Position numbers and translations under genes: made by a program. A stretch of DNA of 64,000 nt from Georgenia yuyongxinii (GTDB lineage: Bacteria > Actinomycetota > Actinomycetes > Actinomycetales > Actinomycetaceae). The stretch is taken from positions 1,612,001-1,676,000 of the forward strand of contig NZ_CP040915.1 of NCBI RefSeq assembly GCF_006352065.1, in the 5' to 3' direction. Positions 8,480-17,765 of the stretch are shown one piece after another (position 1 is the first letter of the stretch; each line of letters starts with the position of its first letter). The notes under the pieces were generated by a model. That model was not told the DNA's origin. It ran no database searches and worked only from the letters and a program-made list of their open reading frames with translations.

Positions 8480-9187
8480 GTGCACAACCTCCCACCTCCT
8501 GCCGCGGTCCTGTGGGACATGGACGGCACCCTCGTCGACACCGAGCCCTACTGGATGGCCTCCGAGACCGAGCTCGTGTCGCGGCACGGCGGCATCTGGA
8601 CGCACGAGCAGGGCCTCCAGCTCGTGGGGAACGACCTCATCACCTCCGCCCGGATCATCAGGGCGCAGACCGGCATCCCGGGCACCGACGAGGAGATCGT
8701 CGAGCAGGTCCTCGCCGGCGTCGTCGAGCGTGTGCGCACCCATGGCGCGCCGTGGCGGCCCGGTGCGCTCGACCTGCTGGCCCGGCTGCGCGGCGCCGGG
8801 GTGCCCTGCGCGCTCGTCACGATGTCCTACGACGTCTTCGCGGCCGCAGTGCTGGAGGCCGCGCCACCGGGCACCTTCGACGTCGTCGTGACCGGCGACC
8901 AGGTCACCCGAGGCAAGCCGCACCCGGAGGCCTACCTGACGGCGGCGGACCGGCTCGGCGTGGACATCACCCGGTGCGTGGCCGTCGAGGACTCACCGAC
9001 CGGCGTCGTATCCGCCCTGGCGTCGGGTGCCCGCACCATCGCCGTGCCGCTGATGCTCCCCATCGAGGCACGAGAGGGGCTGAGCCGGCTGCGCACGCTC
9101 GAGGACGTCGAGCTCGACCTCCTCGCGCGGATCGCTGACGGTGACGTCGTCGACGATCTCGAACCGGCCGGCCGGACCTCGCGCTAG
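8480..9187 (+). CDS. HAD family hydrolase (beta-phosphoglucomutase-like phosphatase)
   Basis: Haloacid dehalogenase-superfamily phosphatase of subclass I (235 residues). Motif I is LWDMDGTLVDTEP with D13 as nucleophile and D15 as acid/base. The helical cap follows at about residues 20-85, motif III Lys is in TRGKPHPE, and motif IV is VAVEDSPTGV. It resembles sugar-phosphate phosphatases; the substrate is not visible. It is divergent from the PAC2 gene, and the two promoters share the 82-bp gap. It ends 10 nt before the stop of the convergent nuclease gene. Confidence 0.9.
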   Translation: MHNLPPPAAVLWDMDGTLVDTEPYWMASETELVSRHGGIWTHEQGLQLVGNDLITSARIIRAQTGIPGTDEEIVEQVLAGVVERVRTHGAPWRPGALDLLARLRGAGVPCALVTMSYDVFAAAVLEAAPPGTFDVVVTGDQVTRGKPHPEAYLTAADRLGVDITRCVAVEDSPTGVVSALASGARTIAVPLMLPIEAREGLSRLRTLEDVELDLLARIADGDVVDDLEPAGRTSR

Positions 9188-9197
9188 GGCGGACCCC

Positions 9198-10094
9198 TCA
9201 GCCGGCGGTCTGCACCGACAGCAGGTGCTCGACGCCGCCCTCCGGCAGCTCCGGCAGCTCACCGCCGAAGCTGGGGCACCGCGCCTGGAAGCTGCACCAG
9301 TCGCACAGCCGGGAGAGGCGTGGCGCGAAGTCACCCGCGCGGGCGGTCGCCGCGATGGTGCGCCACAGGTCGTCGAGCTCGCGCTCCATGGCGACCAGCT
9401 CCGCCTCGTCCGGGTCGTGCGCCAGCGTGCGGCCGTCGCCTAGGTAGACCAGCTGGAGCCGGGCCGGCACCACCTTGTGCAAACGCCACAGCATGAGGCC
9501 GTAGAAGCGCATCTGGAAGAGCGCCTCGTCCTGGAACCGTGGTTTCGGTGACTTCCCGGTCTTGTAGTCCACCACCCGGACCGCGCCGCTGGGGGCCACG
9601 TCGATGCGGTCGACGAAGCCGCGCAGCAGCACGCCCGAGCTCAGCTCGGTCTCCACCAGGAGCTCGCGCTCCGCGGGCTCGAGCCGCTGCGGGTTCTCCA
9701 TGCGGAAGTACTGGGTGAGGAGGCTGCGGGCCTGGGCGAGCCAGGCGCCCAGATCCTCCGGGCCAGCGAACATCGTGGCCACCTCGGGCCGCTTCTCGCG
9801 CAGCTGTGCCCACTGCGGGTCCAGGAGGCGCTGCGCGGACTCCTCGGTGCGCTCGGCGGCGGGCAGGTCGAAGAGGTGCTCGAGGACGGCGTGGACGAGG
9901 GAGCCCTTGACCGCGGCCTGGCTCGGCGGCTCGGGCAGACGGTCCACGGCCCGGAACCGGAAGAGCAGCGGGCACTGACGGAAGTCCTTGGCACGCGAGG
10001 GCGACAGGGCGGCCCGCCGACGCGGCGCACCGGCGGCGGGCGGCGGCGCCGGTACGGCGTCCTGCTGGGTGATCGTGGCACTGGGTGAGGGCAT
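9198..10094 (-). CDS. RecB family nuclease (PD-(D/E)XK with Fe-S cysteines)
   Basis: Stand-alone RecB/Cas4-like exonuclease of 298 residues. The PD-(D/E)XK core is visible as H68, D162/D165 in GFVDRID, and D176-Y-K178 in VVDYKTGK, with a downstream QMRFYGLML helix. Four cysteines, C41 and C264, C267 and C273 (LCDWCSFQARC), match the iron-sulfur cluster arrangement of AddB/Cas4-type nucleases. It is a conserved neighbour of trmI-arc in actinobacteria. The ATG at 10094 follows a TAACGT hexamer by 7 nt. It is divergent from the site-2 protease gene. A role in DNA repair is inferred from the family. Confidence 0.9.
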   Translation of the reverse strand: MPSPSATITQQDAVPAPPPAAGAPRRRAALSPSRAKDFRQCPLLFRFRAVDRLPEPPSQAAVKGSLVHAVLEHLFDLPAAERTEESAQRLLDPQWAQLREKRPEVATMFAGPEDLGAWLAQARSLLTQYFRMENPQRLEPAERELLVETELSSGVLLRGFVDRIDVAPSGAVRVVDYKTGKSPKPRFQDEALFQMRFYGLMLWRLHKVVPARLQLVYLGDGRTLAHDPDEAELVAMERELDDLWRTIAATARAGDFAPRLSRLCDWCSFQARCPSFGGELPELPEGGVEHLLSVQTAG

Positions 10095-10101
10095 GTCTGT
10101 C

Positions 10102-10107
10102 ACGTTA
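10102..10107 (-). promoter_or_regulatory. -10 element TAACGT, leaderless start of RecB-like nuclease
   Basis: On the minus strand TAACGT is 7 nt before the ATG at 10094. Confidence 0.5.
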
Positions 10108-10178
10108 ACCGCCGCCACCGACAAGGCTGTGCAGGCGTGTGGATGGCGCGGCCCCCACAGCCGTCCAGGTTCGGCCCG

Positions 10179-10184
10179 TAGGCT
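10179..10184 (+). promoter_or_regulatory. -10 element TAGGCT, leaderless start of site-2 protease
   Basis: TAGGCT is 6 nt before the ATG at 10191 and 3 nt before an in-frame GTG at 10188. The spacing favours the ATG. Confidence 0.55.
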
Positions 10185-10190
10185 GAGGTG

Positions 10191-11360
10191 ATGTACCAGC
10201 CCAGACCCGGCCCGGACCGCTCCGTGCGGCAGGGCGCTGCCCGCAGCCGGCCCGGCTGGGTGCTGGGGCGGGTGGGCGGAACCCCGGTGATGCTGGCACC
10301 CTCCTGGCTGCTCATCGCGGCCGTGATCGTCGCCCTGTACTTCCCGGTCGTGCGTCGCGTCGCCCCGTTCGCGTCCACCACGGCGGTGGTCCTGACCACG
10401 CTCGCCGTCGTCGTCATGCTGTTCGTCTCGGTCCTGGTCCACGAGCTCGCCCACGGCCTGACCGCCACCCGCTTCGGTGCACCGCCGCGGGAGTACGTCA
10501 TCACCTTCTGGGGCGGGCACACCGCCTTCGACCGGGAGCTGCCCACCGCAGGCTCCTCCGCCCTCGTCTCCGTGGCGGGCCCGGCGGCCAACGCCGTCCT
10601 GGCGGCTCTGGCCTGGCTGGCGCTGCGCGCCGTGCCGCCGGACGTGACGGCGTTCCTGGTGGTGTACGGGGCGTTCTTCACGAACGCGCTGGTCGCGGCG
10701 TTCAACCTCCTGCCCGGCCTGCCCCTGGACGGCGGCCGCGTCCTGGAGTCGCTCGTCTGGGCGGTGACCGGGGACCGTGTGCGCGGCATGACCGTGGCCG
10801 CCTGGGCGGGCCGGGTGGTCGTCGTCGGCGGTGTTCTCGGCGCGGCGCTGTACTACGCCGTCCGCGGCATGCAGCCGGGCCTGACCACCGTCGTGTGGGT
10901 CGCGCTGCTGGGCTCTTTCCTGTGGTCCGGCGCGGGCCAGACCCTGCGCGCGGCACAGGTACAGCGCTCGGCCCAGGGCCTGGACCTGCTGGCCCTCGCC
11001 ACGCCTGCCCTCGCGCTGCCCGCGGTGGCCCGGCTGGCGGACCTGCCCGCGGCGCTCGCCGGTCGCGAGGGCAGCGCCGTCGTCCTCGTCGAGCAGGGGC
11101 GACCCGTCGCCCTGCTGGACCCGGCCGCCGTCCGGCAGGTCCCCCCGGAGAATTACGCGGCCACCCCGCTCACTGCCGTCGCCCGCGGCCTGGCCCCGGA
11201 GCAGGCCGTCGACGCGCTGCGCGGTGCGGACGCGCTGGCCGCCGTGGCCCGCGCGCAGAGGCACGGCCCGGTGGTGGTGCTCCTGGTCGACGGCGGCGTG
11301 CTCGGCGTCGTGGAGGTCGCGCGCGTGGCACGGCAGGTGCAGCGCTTCGGGGCGCGGTAG
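10191..11360 (+). CDS. site-2 protease family membrane metalloprotease (M50)
   Basis: Intramembrane zinc protease of the S2P/SpoIVFB group (389 residues). The zinc motif HELAH is at residues 84-88 inside a membrane segment, and the third ligand is D180 in NLLPGLPLDGG. About six hydrophobic segments span residues 30-255, and the C-terminal part (about 260-389) resembles a degenerate CBS-domain pair. Such proteins cleave membrane anchors of regulatory proteins; the target is unknown. It lies in the conserved nuclease-S2P-trmI-arc arrangement. An in-frame GTG one codon earlier is an alternative start. Confidence 0.92.
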   Translation: MYQPRPGPDRSVRQGAARSRPGWVLGRVGGTPVMLAPSWLLIAAVIVALYFPVVRRVAPFASTTAVVLTTLAVVVMLFVSVLVHELAHGLTATRFGAPPREYVITFWGGHTAFDRELPTAGSSALVSVAGPAANAVLAALAWLALRAVPPDVTAFLVVYGAFFTNALVAAFNLLPGLPLDGGRVLESLVWAVTGDRVRGMTVAAWAGRVVVVGGVLGAALYYAVRGMQPGLTTVVWVALLGSFLWSGAGQTLRAAQVQRSAQGLDLLALATPALALPAVARLADLPAALAGREGSAVVLVEQGRPVALLDPAAVRQVPPENYAATPLTAVARGLAPEQAVDALRGADALAAVARAQRHGPVVVLLVDGGVLGVVEVARVARQVQRFGAR

Positions 11361-11379
11361 TCCCACCGCCGCCGGACCG

Positions 11380-11385
11380 TAGACT
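11380..11385 (+). promoter_or_regulatory. -10 element TAGACT, leaderless start of trmI
   Basis: TAGACT ends 8 nt before the GTG at 11394. Confidence 0.5.
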
Positions 11386-11393
11386 CGCCGGTC

Positions 11394-12482
11394 GTGACCC
11401 AGCAACCTGAGCCGACCACCACCGCCGACACCGAGCTGCCCCTGGGCCCCGCGCACCGTCGCGGCCCGCTGCGGGCGGGGGAGCGTGTGCAGCTGACCGA
11501 CTCCAAGGGCCGCCTCCACACGATCCTGCTCACCCACGACGGCTACTTCCAGAGCCAGCGCGGCTCGTTCCGCCACTCCGCGCTGATCGGCCAGCCCGAG
11601 GGCACCGTCCTCACCACCACCACCGGGCACCAGATCCTCGCCCTTCGGCCCCTGCTGAGCGACTACGTGCTGTCGATGCCGCGCGGCGCCGCGGTGATCT
11701 ACCCCAAGGACGCCGGTCAGATCGTGCAGATGGGCGACATCTTCCCCGGCGCCCGGGTGGTCGAGGCCGGGGTCGGCTCCGGCGGGCTGACCATGAGCCT
11801 GCTCTCGGCCATCGGCGAGCGGGGCCGGCTGCTCTCGGTCGAACGACGCGAGGACTTCGCGGACATCGCCCGCGGCAACGTCGAGTCCTGGTTCGGCGGC
11901 CCGCACCCGGCCTGGGACGTGCGCGTCGGCGACCTCGCGGACGTGCTGCCCGACGCCGTCGAGCCCGGCACCGTCGACCGTGTGGTCCTCGACATGCTCG
12001 CCCCCTGGGAGAACCTCGAGGCTGTCGCGGACGCGCTCGCGCCGGGCGGGGTGCTGGTGGCCTATGTGGCCACCACTACTCAGCTGAGCCGGTTCGTCGA
12101 GGAGGCCCGCGGGACCGAGCTCTTCACCGAGCCGCAGGCGTGGGAGGCCATGGTGCGCACGTGGCACCTGGAAGGGCTGGCGGTGCGGCCGGACCACCGG
12201 ATGGTCGCGCACACCGGCTTCCTCGTCACCACCCGCCGGCTCGCACCCGGCACGACGCCGCAGCAGCGCACCCGCCGGCCCGCGAAGGGGGCGTACTCGC
12301 CCGACGGGGAGTGGTCGCCGTCCGACGTCGGAGAGCGCACCATCTCGGACAAGAAGGTGCGCCGGGTCCGCCGCGACATCCACCGCCGCGCGGATATCGA
12401 GGTCTCCGGGATGGCCTCCCAGCCCGGCGTGCGGCCGGCCGACACCCAGGACGAGGACCTCCTCAGCCACCCGGAGGAGTGA
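11394..12482 (+). CDS. trmI: tRNA (adenine-58-N1)-methyltransferase TrmI
   Basis: SAM-dependent enzyme that methylates A58 in the tRNA T-loop. It has 362 residues; the core family is about 280, so a charged C-terminal extension of roughly 80 residues is present. The SAM-binding loop reads VVEAGVGSGGLTMSL near residue 125, the acidic strand-2 motif SVERR follows, and the catalytic Asp lies in VVLDMLAPWENL. The N-terminal GPLRAGERVQLTDSKGR domain is typical of the actinobacterial type. It lies directly upstream of arc, as in mycobacteria. A protein-isoaspartate methyltransferase name sometimes given to such genes is not supported. Confidence 0.95.
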   Translation: MTQQPEPTTTADTELPLGPAHRRGPLRAGERVQLTDSKGRLHTILLTHDGYFQSQRGSFRHSALIGQPEGTVLTTTTGHQILALRPLLSDYVLSMPRGAAVIYPKDAGQIVQMGDIFPGARVVEAGVGSGGLTMSLLSAIGERGRLLSVERREDFADIARGNVESWFGGPHPAWDVRVGDLADVLPDAVEPGTVDRVVLDMLAPWENLEAVADALAPGGVLVAYVATTTQLSRFVEEARGTELFTEPQAWEAMVRTWHLEGLAVRPDHRMVAHTGFLVTTRRLAPGTTPQQRTRRPAKGAYSPDGEWSPSDVGERTISDKKVRRVRRDIHRRADIEVSGMASQPGVRPADTQDEDLLSHPEE

Positions 12483-12550
12483 CGACCCCGCCGTCGAACG
12501 CCGGCGCCGCCGCACGCGAACGGCCGCATCACGTTGTCACCGGCGGCACC

Positions 12551-12556
12551 TAGGCT
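12551..12556 (+). promoter_or_regulatory. -10 element TAGGCT upstream of arc
   Basis: TAGGCT lies 28 nt before the arc ATG, leaving room for a short leader with GAGGAAGGG as SD. Unlike its neighbours, arc is therefore probably not leaderless. Confidence 0.5.
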
Positions 12557-12584
12557 GGGTGGACGAGAAGAGGAAGGGGCCGTC

Positions 12585-14387
12585 ATGGCAGATGCGGACC
12601 GCTACAGCGAGGCCCGCGCCCGTGAGCTCGAGCAGCAGGCGATCTCCCTGGCCAGCAAGAACGAGCGCCTCGCGCAGGCGCTCGACACCGCCCGCCAGCG
12701 GCTCGTGCAGCTGCAGGATCAGCTCGACGCCGTCTCCCGGCCGCCCGGCTCCTACGGCACCTTCCTGACCGGGCACCTGGAGGACCGCGAGGCGGACGTC
12801 TTCGTCGGCGGTCGCAAGATGCGGGTCGCCGTCTCCGCGGCCGTGCCCCTCGGCGCACTGCGCGCCGGCCAGGAGGTGCGTCTCAACGAACAGCTGCTCC
12901 TCATCGGGGCCGGCTCGTACGAGACCACCGGAGAGATCGTCACCGTCAAGGAGGTCCTCGACGGCGACCGGGTGCTGGTGCTCGCCCGCACCGACGACGA
13001 ACGGGTGATGCGGCTGGCCGGCCCCCTGCTGACCACCCATGTGCGGGTCGGGGACGCCCTGACGGCGGACATGCGCACCGGCTTCGTCATCGAGCGCGTG
13101 GTGCGCTCGGAGGTGGAGGAGCTGCTCCTGGAGGAGGTCCCGGACACCGACTACTCCGACATCGGGGGCCTCGGCCCGCAGATCGAGCAGATCCGCGACA
13201 CGGTCGAGCTGCCGTTCCTGCACCCAGACCTCTACCGCGAGCACGGCCTCAAGCCGCCCAAGGGCGTGCTTTTGTACGGGCCGCCAGGGTGCGGCAAAAC
13301 CCTCATCGCCAAGGCGGTGGCCACCTCCCTGGCCACCACCGCCACCCAGCGCCGCGAGGACCGTGACGGGCACGCCGACACCGCCTCGCCGCGCAGCTAC
13401 TTCCTCAACATCAAGGGTCCCGAGCTGCTCAACAAGTTCGTGGGGGAGACGGAGCGGCAGATCCGGGTCATCTTCGCCCGTGCCCGGGAGAAGGCGGTCA
13501 AGGGGATCCCGGTCGTCATCTTCTTCGACGAGATGGAGTCGCTGTTCCGCACCCGTGGCACTGGGGTGTCCTCCGACGTCGAGACCACCATCGTCCCGCA
13601 GCTGCTCAGTGAGATCGACGGCGTCGAGAAGCTCGAGAACGTCATCGTGATCGGTGCGTCCAACCGCGAGGACATGATCGACCCTGCGATCCTGCGGCCC
13701 GGCCGCCTGGACGTGAAGATCAAGATCGAGCGCCCGGACGCCGAGGGCGCCCGGGAGATCTTCGCCAAGTACCTCACCGCGGACCTGCCCCTGCACGACG
13801 CCGAGCTCGCACGGCACGACGGCGACCCCGACGCCACCGTCCGCGCCATGATCGAGTCGGTCGTCGCGGCCCTGTACGCCACGGAGCCACGCAACGAGTT
13901 CCTCGAGGTGACCTATGCCGACGGCGACCGCGAGGTGCTGTACTTCAAGGACTTCGCCTCGGGCGCGATGATCGCCAACATCGTCGACCGCGCGAAGAAG
14001 CGGGCGATCAAGGATCTGCTCGCCACCGGTGGCCGGGGCCTGCGCACCGCCCACCTGCTCGGTGCGCTGGCCGCGGAGATGCGCGAGAACGAGGACCTGC
14101 CCAACACCACCAACCCGGACGACTGGGCGCGCGTGAGCGGTAAGAAGGGCGAGCGGATCACCTACATCCGCACGCTCGGCACTGGCCGCGACGACCTCGC
14201 CGACGCGGGCGTGGCCGTGACGGTCGAGGGGCCGGCCGCCGGAGCGGGCGCGGGGGCCGGTCCCGGGCTGGGAGCCGGTGTCGGGCCTTCGCCCGCGGCG
14301 CCCACCACCGTGGGCGGCAGGCACGGGCCGGACCGGGTGGACGGCCGCGAGGTCGACAACGTCACACCCGCCGGCGGCTACCTGTGA
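12585..14387 (+). CDS. arc: Arc/Mpa, proteasome-associated AAA ATPase
   Basis: Hexameric unfoldase that binds Pup through an N-terminal coiled coil and threads pupylated proteins. It has 600 residues. Predicted layout: coiled coil about 8-55, OB domains about 60-200, and an AAA module with Walker A G232-T239 (GPPGCGKT) and Walker B ending D315-E316 (VVIFFDE). An Ala/Gly/Pro-rich segment follows at about 550-580, and the C-terminus is TPAGGYL. In mycobacteria the GQYL tail docks in the 20S core; here GGYL keeps the last two residues. An extra loop of about 15 residues ([15 protein letters not shown]) follows Walker A. The start at 12585 has an SD; the open frame reaches 17 codons further. dop follows after 13 nt. 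Confidence 0.96.
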   Translation: MADADRYSEARARELEQQAISLASKNERLAQALDTARQRLVQLQDQLDAVSRPPGSYGTFLTGHLEDREADVFVGGRKMRVAVSAAVPLGALRAGQEVRLNEQLLLIGAGSYETTGEIVTVKEVLDGDRVLVLARTDDERVMRLAGPLLTTHVRVGDALTADMRTGFVIERVVRSEVEELLLEEVPDTDYSDIGGLGPQIEQIRDTVELPFLHPDLYREHGLKPPKGVLLYGPPGCGKTLIAKAVATSLATTATQRREDRDGHADTASPRSYFLNIKGPELLNKFVGETERQIRVIFARAREKAVKGIPVVIFFDEMESLFRTRGTGVSSDVETTIVPQLLSEIDGVEKLENVIVIGASNREDMIDPAILRPGRLDVKIKIERPDAEGAREIFAKYLTADLPLHDAELARHDGDPDATVRAMIESVVAALYATEPRNEFLEVTYADGDREVLYFKDFASGAMIANIVDRAKKRAIKDLLATGGRGLRTAHLLGALAAEMRENEDLPNTTNPDDWARVSGKKGERITYIRTLGTGRDDLADAGVAVTVEGPAAGAGAGAGPGLGAGVGPSPAAPTTVGGRHGPDRVDGREVDNVTPAGGYL

Positions 14388-14400
14388 CCGGGGGATCGCG

Positions 14401-16065
14401 ATGAGCGTCCACCGCCCGATGGGCATCGAGACCGAGTACGGGCTCATCGAGCCCGGCAACCCCGGCGCCAACCCGATGGTGCTCTCCGCGCACGTGGTCG
14501 CCGCCTACGCGGAGACCGGCGGCCGCGGCGGCCACGTGCGCTGGGACTACGCGGGGGAGGACCCGCTGTCCGACGCCCGCGGCTTCCGGCTCGACCGGGC
14601 CAGCGCCCACCCCTCCCAGCTGACCGACGACCCCGACCACCCGGCACCGCCGGAGGAGGGTGACGACGGCGCGGGAACCGACGGGTCTGTGCCCGCGGCC
14701 CGCGGGGTGCGCACCACCACCCTGCGCCGCCCCAGCCCGGCCGAGCTCGCGCTGCCCGTCGCGAACAACGCCGTGCTGACCAACGGGGCCCGGCTCTACG
14801 TCGACCACGCCCACCCGGAGTACTCCAGCCCGGAGGTCACCAACCCGCTCGACGCCGTCCGCTGGGACCGGGCGGGCGAGCTCGTCATGCGCGGGGCCAT
14901 GGACGCCCTGCACGCGGCCCCCGGCCTGCCCGACGTCGTGCTGTACAAGAACAACGTCGACGGCAAGGGCGCCGCCTACGGCACCCACGAGAACTACCTC
15001 GTGCGCCGCGAGGTCAACTTCGGCGACATCATCCGCTACCTCACCCCGTTCTTCGTCACCCGGCCGATCTTCTGCGGCGCCGGCCGGGTGGGGCTGGGCC
15101 AGCGCAGCGAGCGTGCCGGGTTCCAGATGTCTCAGCGCGCCGACTACGTCGAGAACGACGTCGGCCTGGAGACCACCTTCAACCGGCCCATCATCAACAC
15201 CCGCGACGAGCCGCACGCGGACGCCGGGAAGTTCCGGCGGCTGCACGTCATCGGCGGCGACGCCAACCTCATGGACGTCTCCACGTACCTGAAGATGGGC
15301 ACCACCTCCCTGGTGCTGTGGCTGCTCGAGGCCGACGCCGTACCCCTCGAGCTGGACAGCCTCATGCTTGCCAACCCCGTGGGGGAGACCGCCGAGGTCA
15401 GCCACGACCTCACGCTCTCCCATCGGCTGACCCTCGCCGACGGTCGGGAGATGACCGCGCTGGCGATCCAGCGGGTCTACCTCGACGTCGTCGCGGCCGC
15501 GCTCACCCAGGCGGGCAGGACGGACCAGGCCACCCGCGACGTGCTCGAGCGGTGGGCGGGCGTGCTCGACCGGCTCGCCACCGACCCCGCGGGCGCCGCC
15601 GCGGAGGTCGAGTGGGTGGCCAAGCTGCAGCTCCTCGACGGCATGCGCCGCCGCGGTGGCCTGCCGTGGGACCACCCGAAGCTCGCGGCCCTGGACCTGC
15701 AGTGGTCGGACCTTCGCCCGGAGCGGTCGGTCTTCAACCGGCTCGTCGCCGCCGGCCGCGTGGAACGGCTGGTGCCGGACGCCGACGTCGTCACCGCCAT
15801 GCGCACCCCGCCAGCGGACACCCGCGCCTGGTTTCGCGGCCAGGTGATCGCCCGCTATCCGGGGCAGGTTGCCGGGGCGAGCTGGGAGTCGGTGGTGCTG
15901 GACCTGCCCGGGCACGACCACCTCGTCCGAGTGCCGATGACCGACCCTCTGCGCGGCACCCGCGCGCACGTGGGCGCCCTGCTCGAACGGGCCGGCACCG
16001 CCGTCGAGCTGCTCGAGGCCCTGACCGCGCCCCCGGCCACCGGCCCGCCCGCCGCGCCCGCCTGA
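14401..16065 (+). CDS. dop: Dop, deamidase/depupylase of Pup
   Basis: Converts the C-terminal Gln of Pup to Glu, and also removes Pup from substrates. It has 554 residues and a glutamine-synthetase-like fold. The N-terminal MGIETEYG (E10, E12) binds ATP/Mg, and the catalytic Asp is D135 in NGARLYVDHAHPEYSS. In shorter homologues that Asp is near position 95. The difference is an insertion of about 40 residues rich in Asp, Glu and Pro (about 75-115), at the place of the flexible Dop loop. The conserved NRPIINTRDEPHAD stretch is present. The ATG has a GGGGGA SD and sits 13 nt after arc. Confidence 0.96.
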   Translation: MSVHRPMGIETEYGLIEPGNPGANPMVLSAHVVAAYAETGGRGGHVRWDYAGEDPLSDARGFRLDRASAHPSQLTDDPDHPAPPEEGDDGAGTDGSVPAARGVRTTTLRRPSPAELALPVANNAVLTNGARLYVDHAHPEYSSPEVTNPLDAVRWDRAGELVMRGAMDALHAAPGLPDVVLYKNNVDGKGAAYGTHENYLVRREVNFGDIIRYLTPFFVTRPIFCGAGRVGLGQRSERAGFQMSQRADYVENDVGLETTFNRPIINTRDEPHADAGKFRRLHVIGGDANLMDVSTYLKMGTTSLVLWLLEADAVPLELDSLMLANPVGETAEVSHDLTLSHRLTLADGREMTALAIQRVYLDVVAAALTQAGRTDQATRDVLERWAGVLDRLATDPAGAAAEVEWVAKLQLLDGMRRRGGLPWDHPKLAALDLQWSDLRPERSVFNRLVAAGRVERLVPDADVVTAMRTPPADTRAWFRGQVIARYPGQVAGASWESVVLDLPGHDHLVRVPMTDPLRGTRAHVGALLERAGTAVELLEALTAPPATGPPAAPA

Positions 16066-16068
16066 ACG

Positions 16069-16074
16069 TAGGAT
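16069..16074 (+). promoter_or_regulatory. possible internal -10 (TAGGAT) for pup-pafA
   Basis: TAGGAT just after the dop stop would put transcription start near 16081, with a roughly 20-nt leader containing GAGGAGGAG before pup. This would allow pup and pafA to be expressed apart from arc-dop. Confidence 0.4.
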
Positions 16075-16103
16075 CACAGCAGACCCCGAGGAGGAGCACC
16101 GCC

Positions 16104-16292
16104 ATGGCACACCAGGAGCAGCGCCACAGCACCCGCCGGGACGAGCCCGGGATCGACCCCGAGCCCCCGGTCGCCGCCGCGGCACAGGCACGCACCCAGC
16201 AGGTCGACGACCTGCTCGACGAGATCGACTCCGTCCTCGAGGCCAACGCCGAGACCTTCGTCCAGGGTTTCGTGCAGAAGGGCGGCCAGTGA
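16104..16292 (+). CDS. pup: Pup, prokaryotic ubiquitin-like protein
   Basis: A 62-residue protein ending FVQGFVQKGGQ. The C-terminal GGQ is the form that must be deamidated by Dop before PafA can ligate it to lysines. The N-terminus is disordered and polar; the helical Arc-binding segment is about residues 30-50 (ARTQQVDDLLDEIDSVLEA). The ATG has a strong SD, GAGGAGGAG. The TGA stop overlaps the pafA GTG (GTGA), so the two genes are translationally coupled. No prcB or prcA lies between pup and pafA. Confidence 0.97.
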   Translation: MAHQEQRHSTRRDEPGIDPEPPVAAAAQARTQQVDDLLDEIDSVLEANAETFVQGFVQKGGQ

Positions 16293-17683
16293 CCGTCCGA
16301 CGCGTGTTCGGCGTCGAGACGGAGTACGGCATCACCTGCGCCGCCCCGCCGGGCGGCGACCCGGGCACGGTCGTCACCGCCGACGACGCCGCCCGGTACC
16401 TCTTCCGCAAGGTCGTGCAGTGGGGCCGGTCGTCGAACGTGTTCCTGCGCAACGGCGCGCGGCTGTACCTCGACGTCGGCTCCCACCCGGAGTACGCCAC
16501 CGCGGAGTGCGACGACGTCCACCAGCTGGTCGTGAACGACCGCGCGGGGGAGGCCATCCTCGACGAGATGGTCGAGGACGCGAACCAGCTCCTCGCCGCC
16601 GAGGGCGTGCCGGGCACCATCCACCTGTTCAAGAACAACGTCGACTCCGCCGGCAACTCCTTCGGCTGCCACGAGAACTACCTCGTGCGCCGGCGCCGCG
16701 ACTTCCAGGCGATGGGCGACGCCATCGTGCCGTTCTTCATCACCCGGCAGATCCTGACCGGCGCCGGCCACATCCGCGCCCGGGCGGGCGGCGGGGCGAC
16801 CTACGCGTTCTCCCAGCGCGCCGACCAGATGTGGGACGCCATGAGCTCGGCGACCACCCGCTCGCGCCCCATCATCAACACCCGGGACGAGCCGCACGGG
16901 GACGCCGACCTCTACCGCCGCATGCACGTCATCGTGGGCGACTCCTCGGTGGCGGAGACCACGACCATGCTCAAGGTGGGCATGACCGACCTCCTGCTCG
17001 GCATGCTGGAGGACGGTGTGCGGGTGCGAGACCTCGCGCTGGCCGAGCCGATGCGGGCGATCCGGGAGATCTCGCACGACACCACCGGCACGGTGCCGGT
17101 CGAGCTGGCCACCGGCCGGCGCATGAGCGCCCTGGACATCCAAGAGGAGTTCCTCACGCGTGTCACCGCTTACCTCGACTCCCGGGGCCTCACCGAGGGG
17201 CTCACCGGCGTGCAGCGCCGCGTGCTCGAGCTGTGGGAGCGGGGCCTGCGGGCGCTGCGCGACGCGGACCCCTCGCTGGTGGACACCGAGCTGGACTGGG
17301 CGATCAAGGCCCGGCTCTTCGAGCGGTACCGCAGCAAGCACACCCTTGCCCTCGACGACCCCCGCGTGGCCCGCCTTTCGCTGGCGTACCACGACATCTC
17401 GCCCACGAGGGGCTTGGCCACCACGCTGGCCCGCCGCGGTCTCATGGCCCGCATCACCACCGACGACGAGGTCGCCGCCGCCGTCACCGAGCCGCCGCCG
17501 ACCACCCGCGCGAAGCTGCGCGGCGACTTCGTCGCCCGGGCGCAGGAACGGCGCCGCGACGTCACCGTGGACTGGGTGCATCTGAAGATCAACGACGCCG
17601 TCCAGCGCACGGTGGTGCTCAAGGACCCGTTCGCCCCGGTCGATGAGCGGGTCGACGCCCTGATGGCGGCGCTGCAGGCCTGA
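16289..17683 (+). CDS. pafA: PafA, Pup-protein ligase
   Basis: Joins the C-terminal Glu of deamidated Pup to substrate lysines, using ATP. It has 464 residues, the usual size. The N-terminal FGVETEYG (E10) and the catalytic D62 in NGARLYLDVGSHPEYAT distinguish it from Dop, which has VDHAHPEY. The SRPIINTRDEPHGD stretch is also present. The GTG start overlaps the pup stop by 4 nt. Downstream is an FKBP lipoprotein with its own promoter. Confidence 0.97.
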   Translation: MTVRRVFGVETEYGITCAAPPGGDPGTVVTADDAARYLFRKVVQWGRSSNVFLRNGARLYLDVGSHPEYATAECDDVHQLVVNDRAGEAILDEMVEDANQLLAAEGVPGTIHLFKNNVDSAGNSFGCHENYLVRRRRDFQAMGDAIVPFFITRQILTGAGHIRARAGGGATYAFSQRADQMWDAMSSATTRSRPIINTRDEPHGDADLYRRMHVIVGDSSVAETTTMLKVGMTDLLLGMLEDGVRVRDLALAEPMRAIREISHDTTGTVPVELATGRRMSALDIQEEFLTRVTAYLDSRGLTEGLTGVQRRVLELWERGLRALRDADPSLVDTELDWAIKARLFERYRSKHTLALDDPRVARLSLAYHDISPTRGLATTLARRGLMARITTDDEVAAAVTEPPPTTRAKLRGDFVARAQERRRDVTVDWVHLKINDAVQRTVVLKDPFAPVDERVDALMAALQA

Positions 17684-17752
17684 CGGCGGCCCCGAGATCG
17701 CGCGGGGCACGTCACCTGCCGACCGGTGGGGCCGACGCAGGTCACCGCGACG

Positions 17753-17758
17753 TAGGCT
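17753..17758 (+). promoter_or_regulatory. -10 element TAGGCT, leaderless start of FKBP lipoprotein
   Basis: TAGGCT ends 7 nt before the GTG at 17766. Confidence 0.55.
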
Positions 17759-17765
17759 GCCCTTC

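Noticed and set aside
17385-17402. GACATCTCG in pafA and TGACATCC in livM
   Set aside because: Single matches inside conserved coding regions, without the 19-bp partner; chance matches rather than members of the repeat family.
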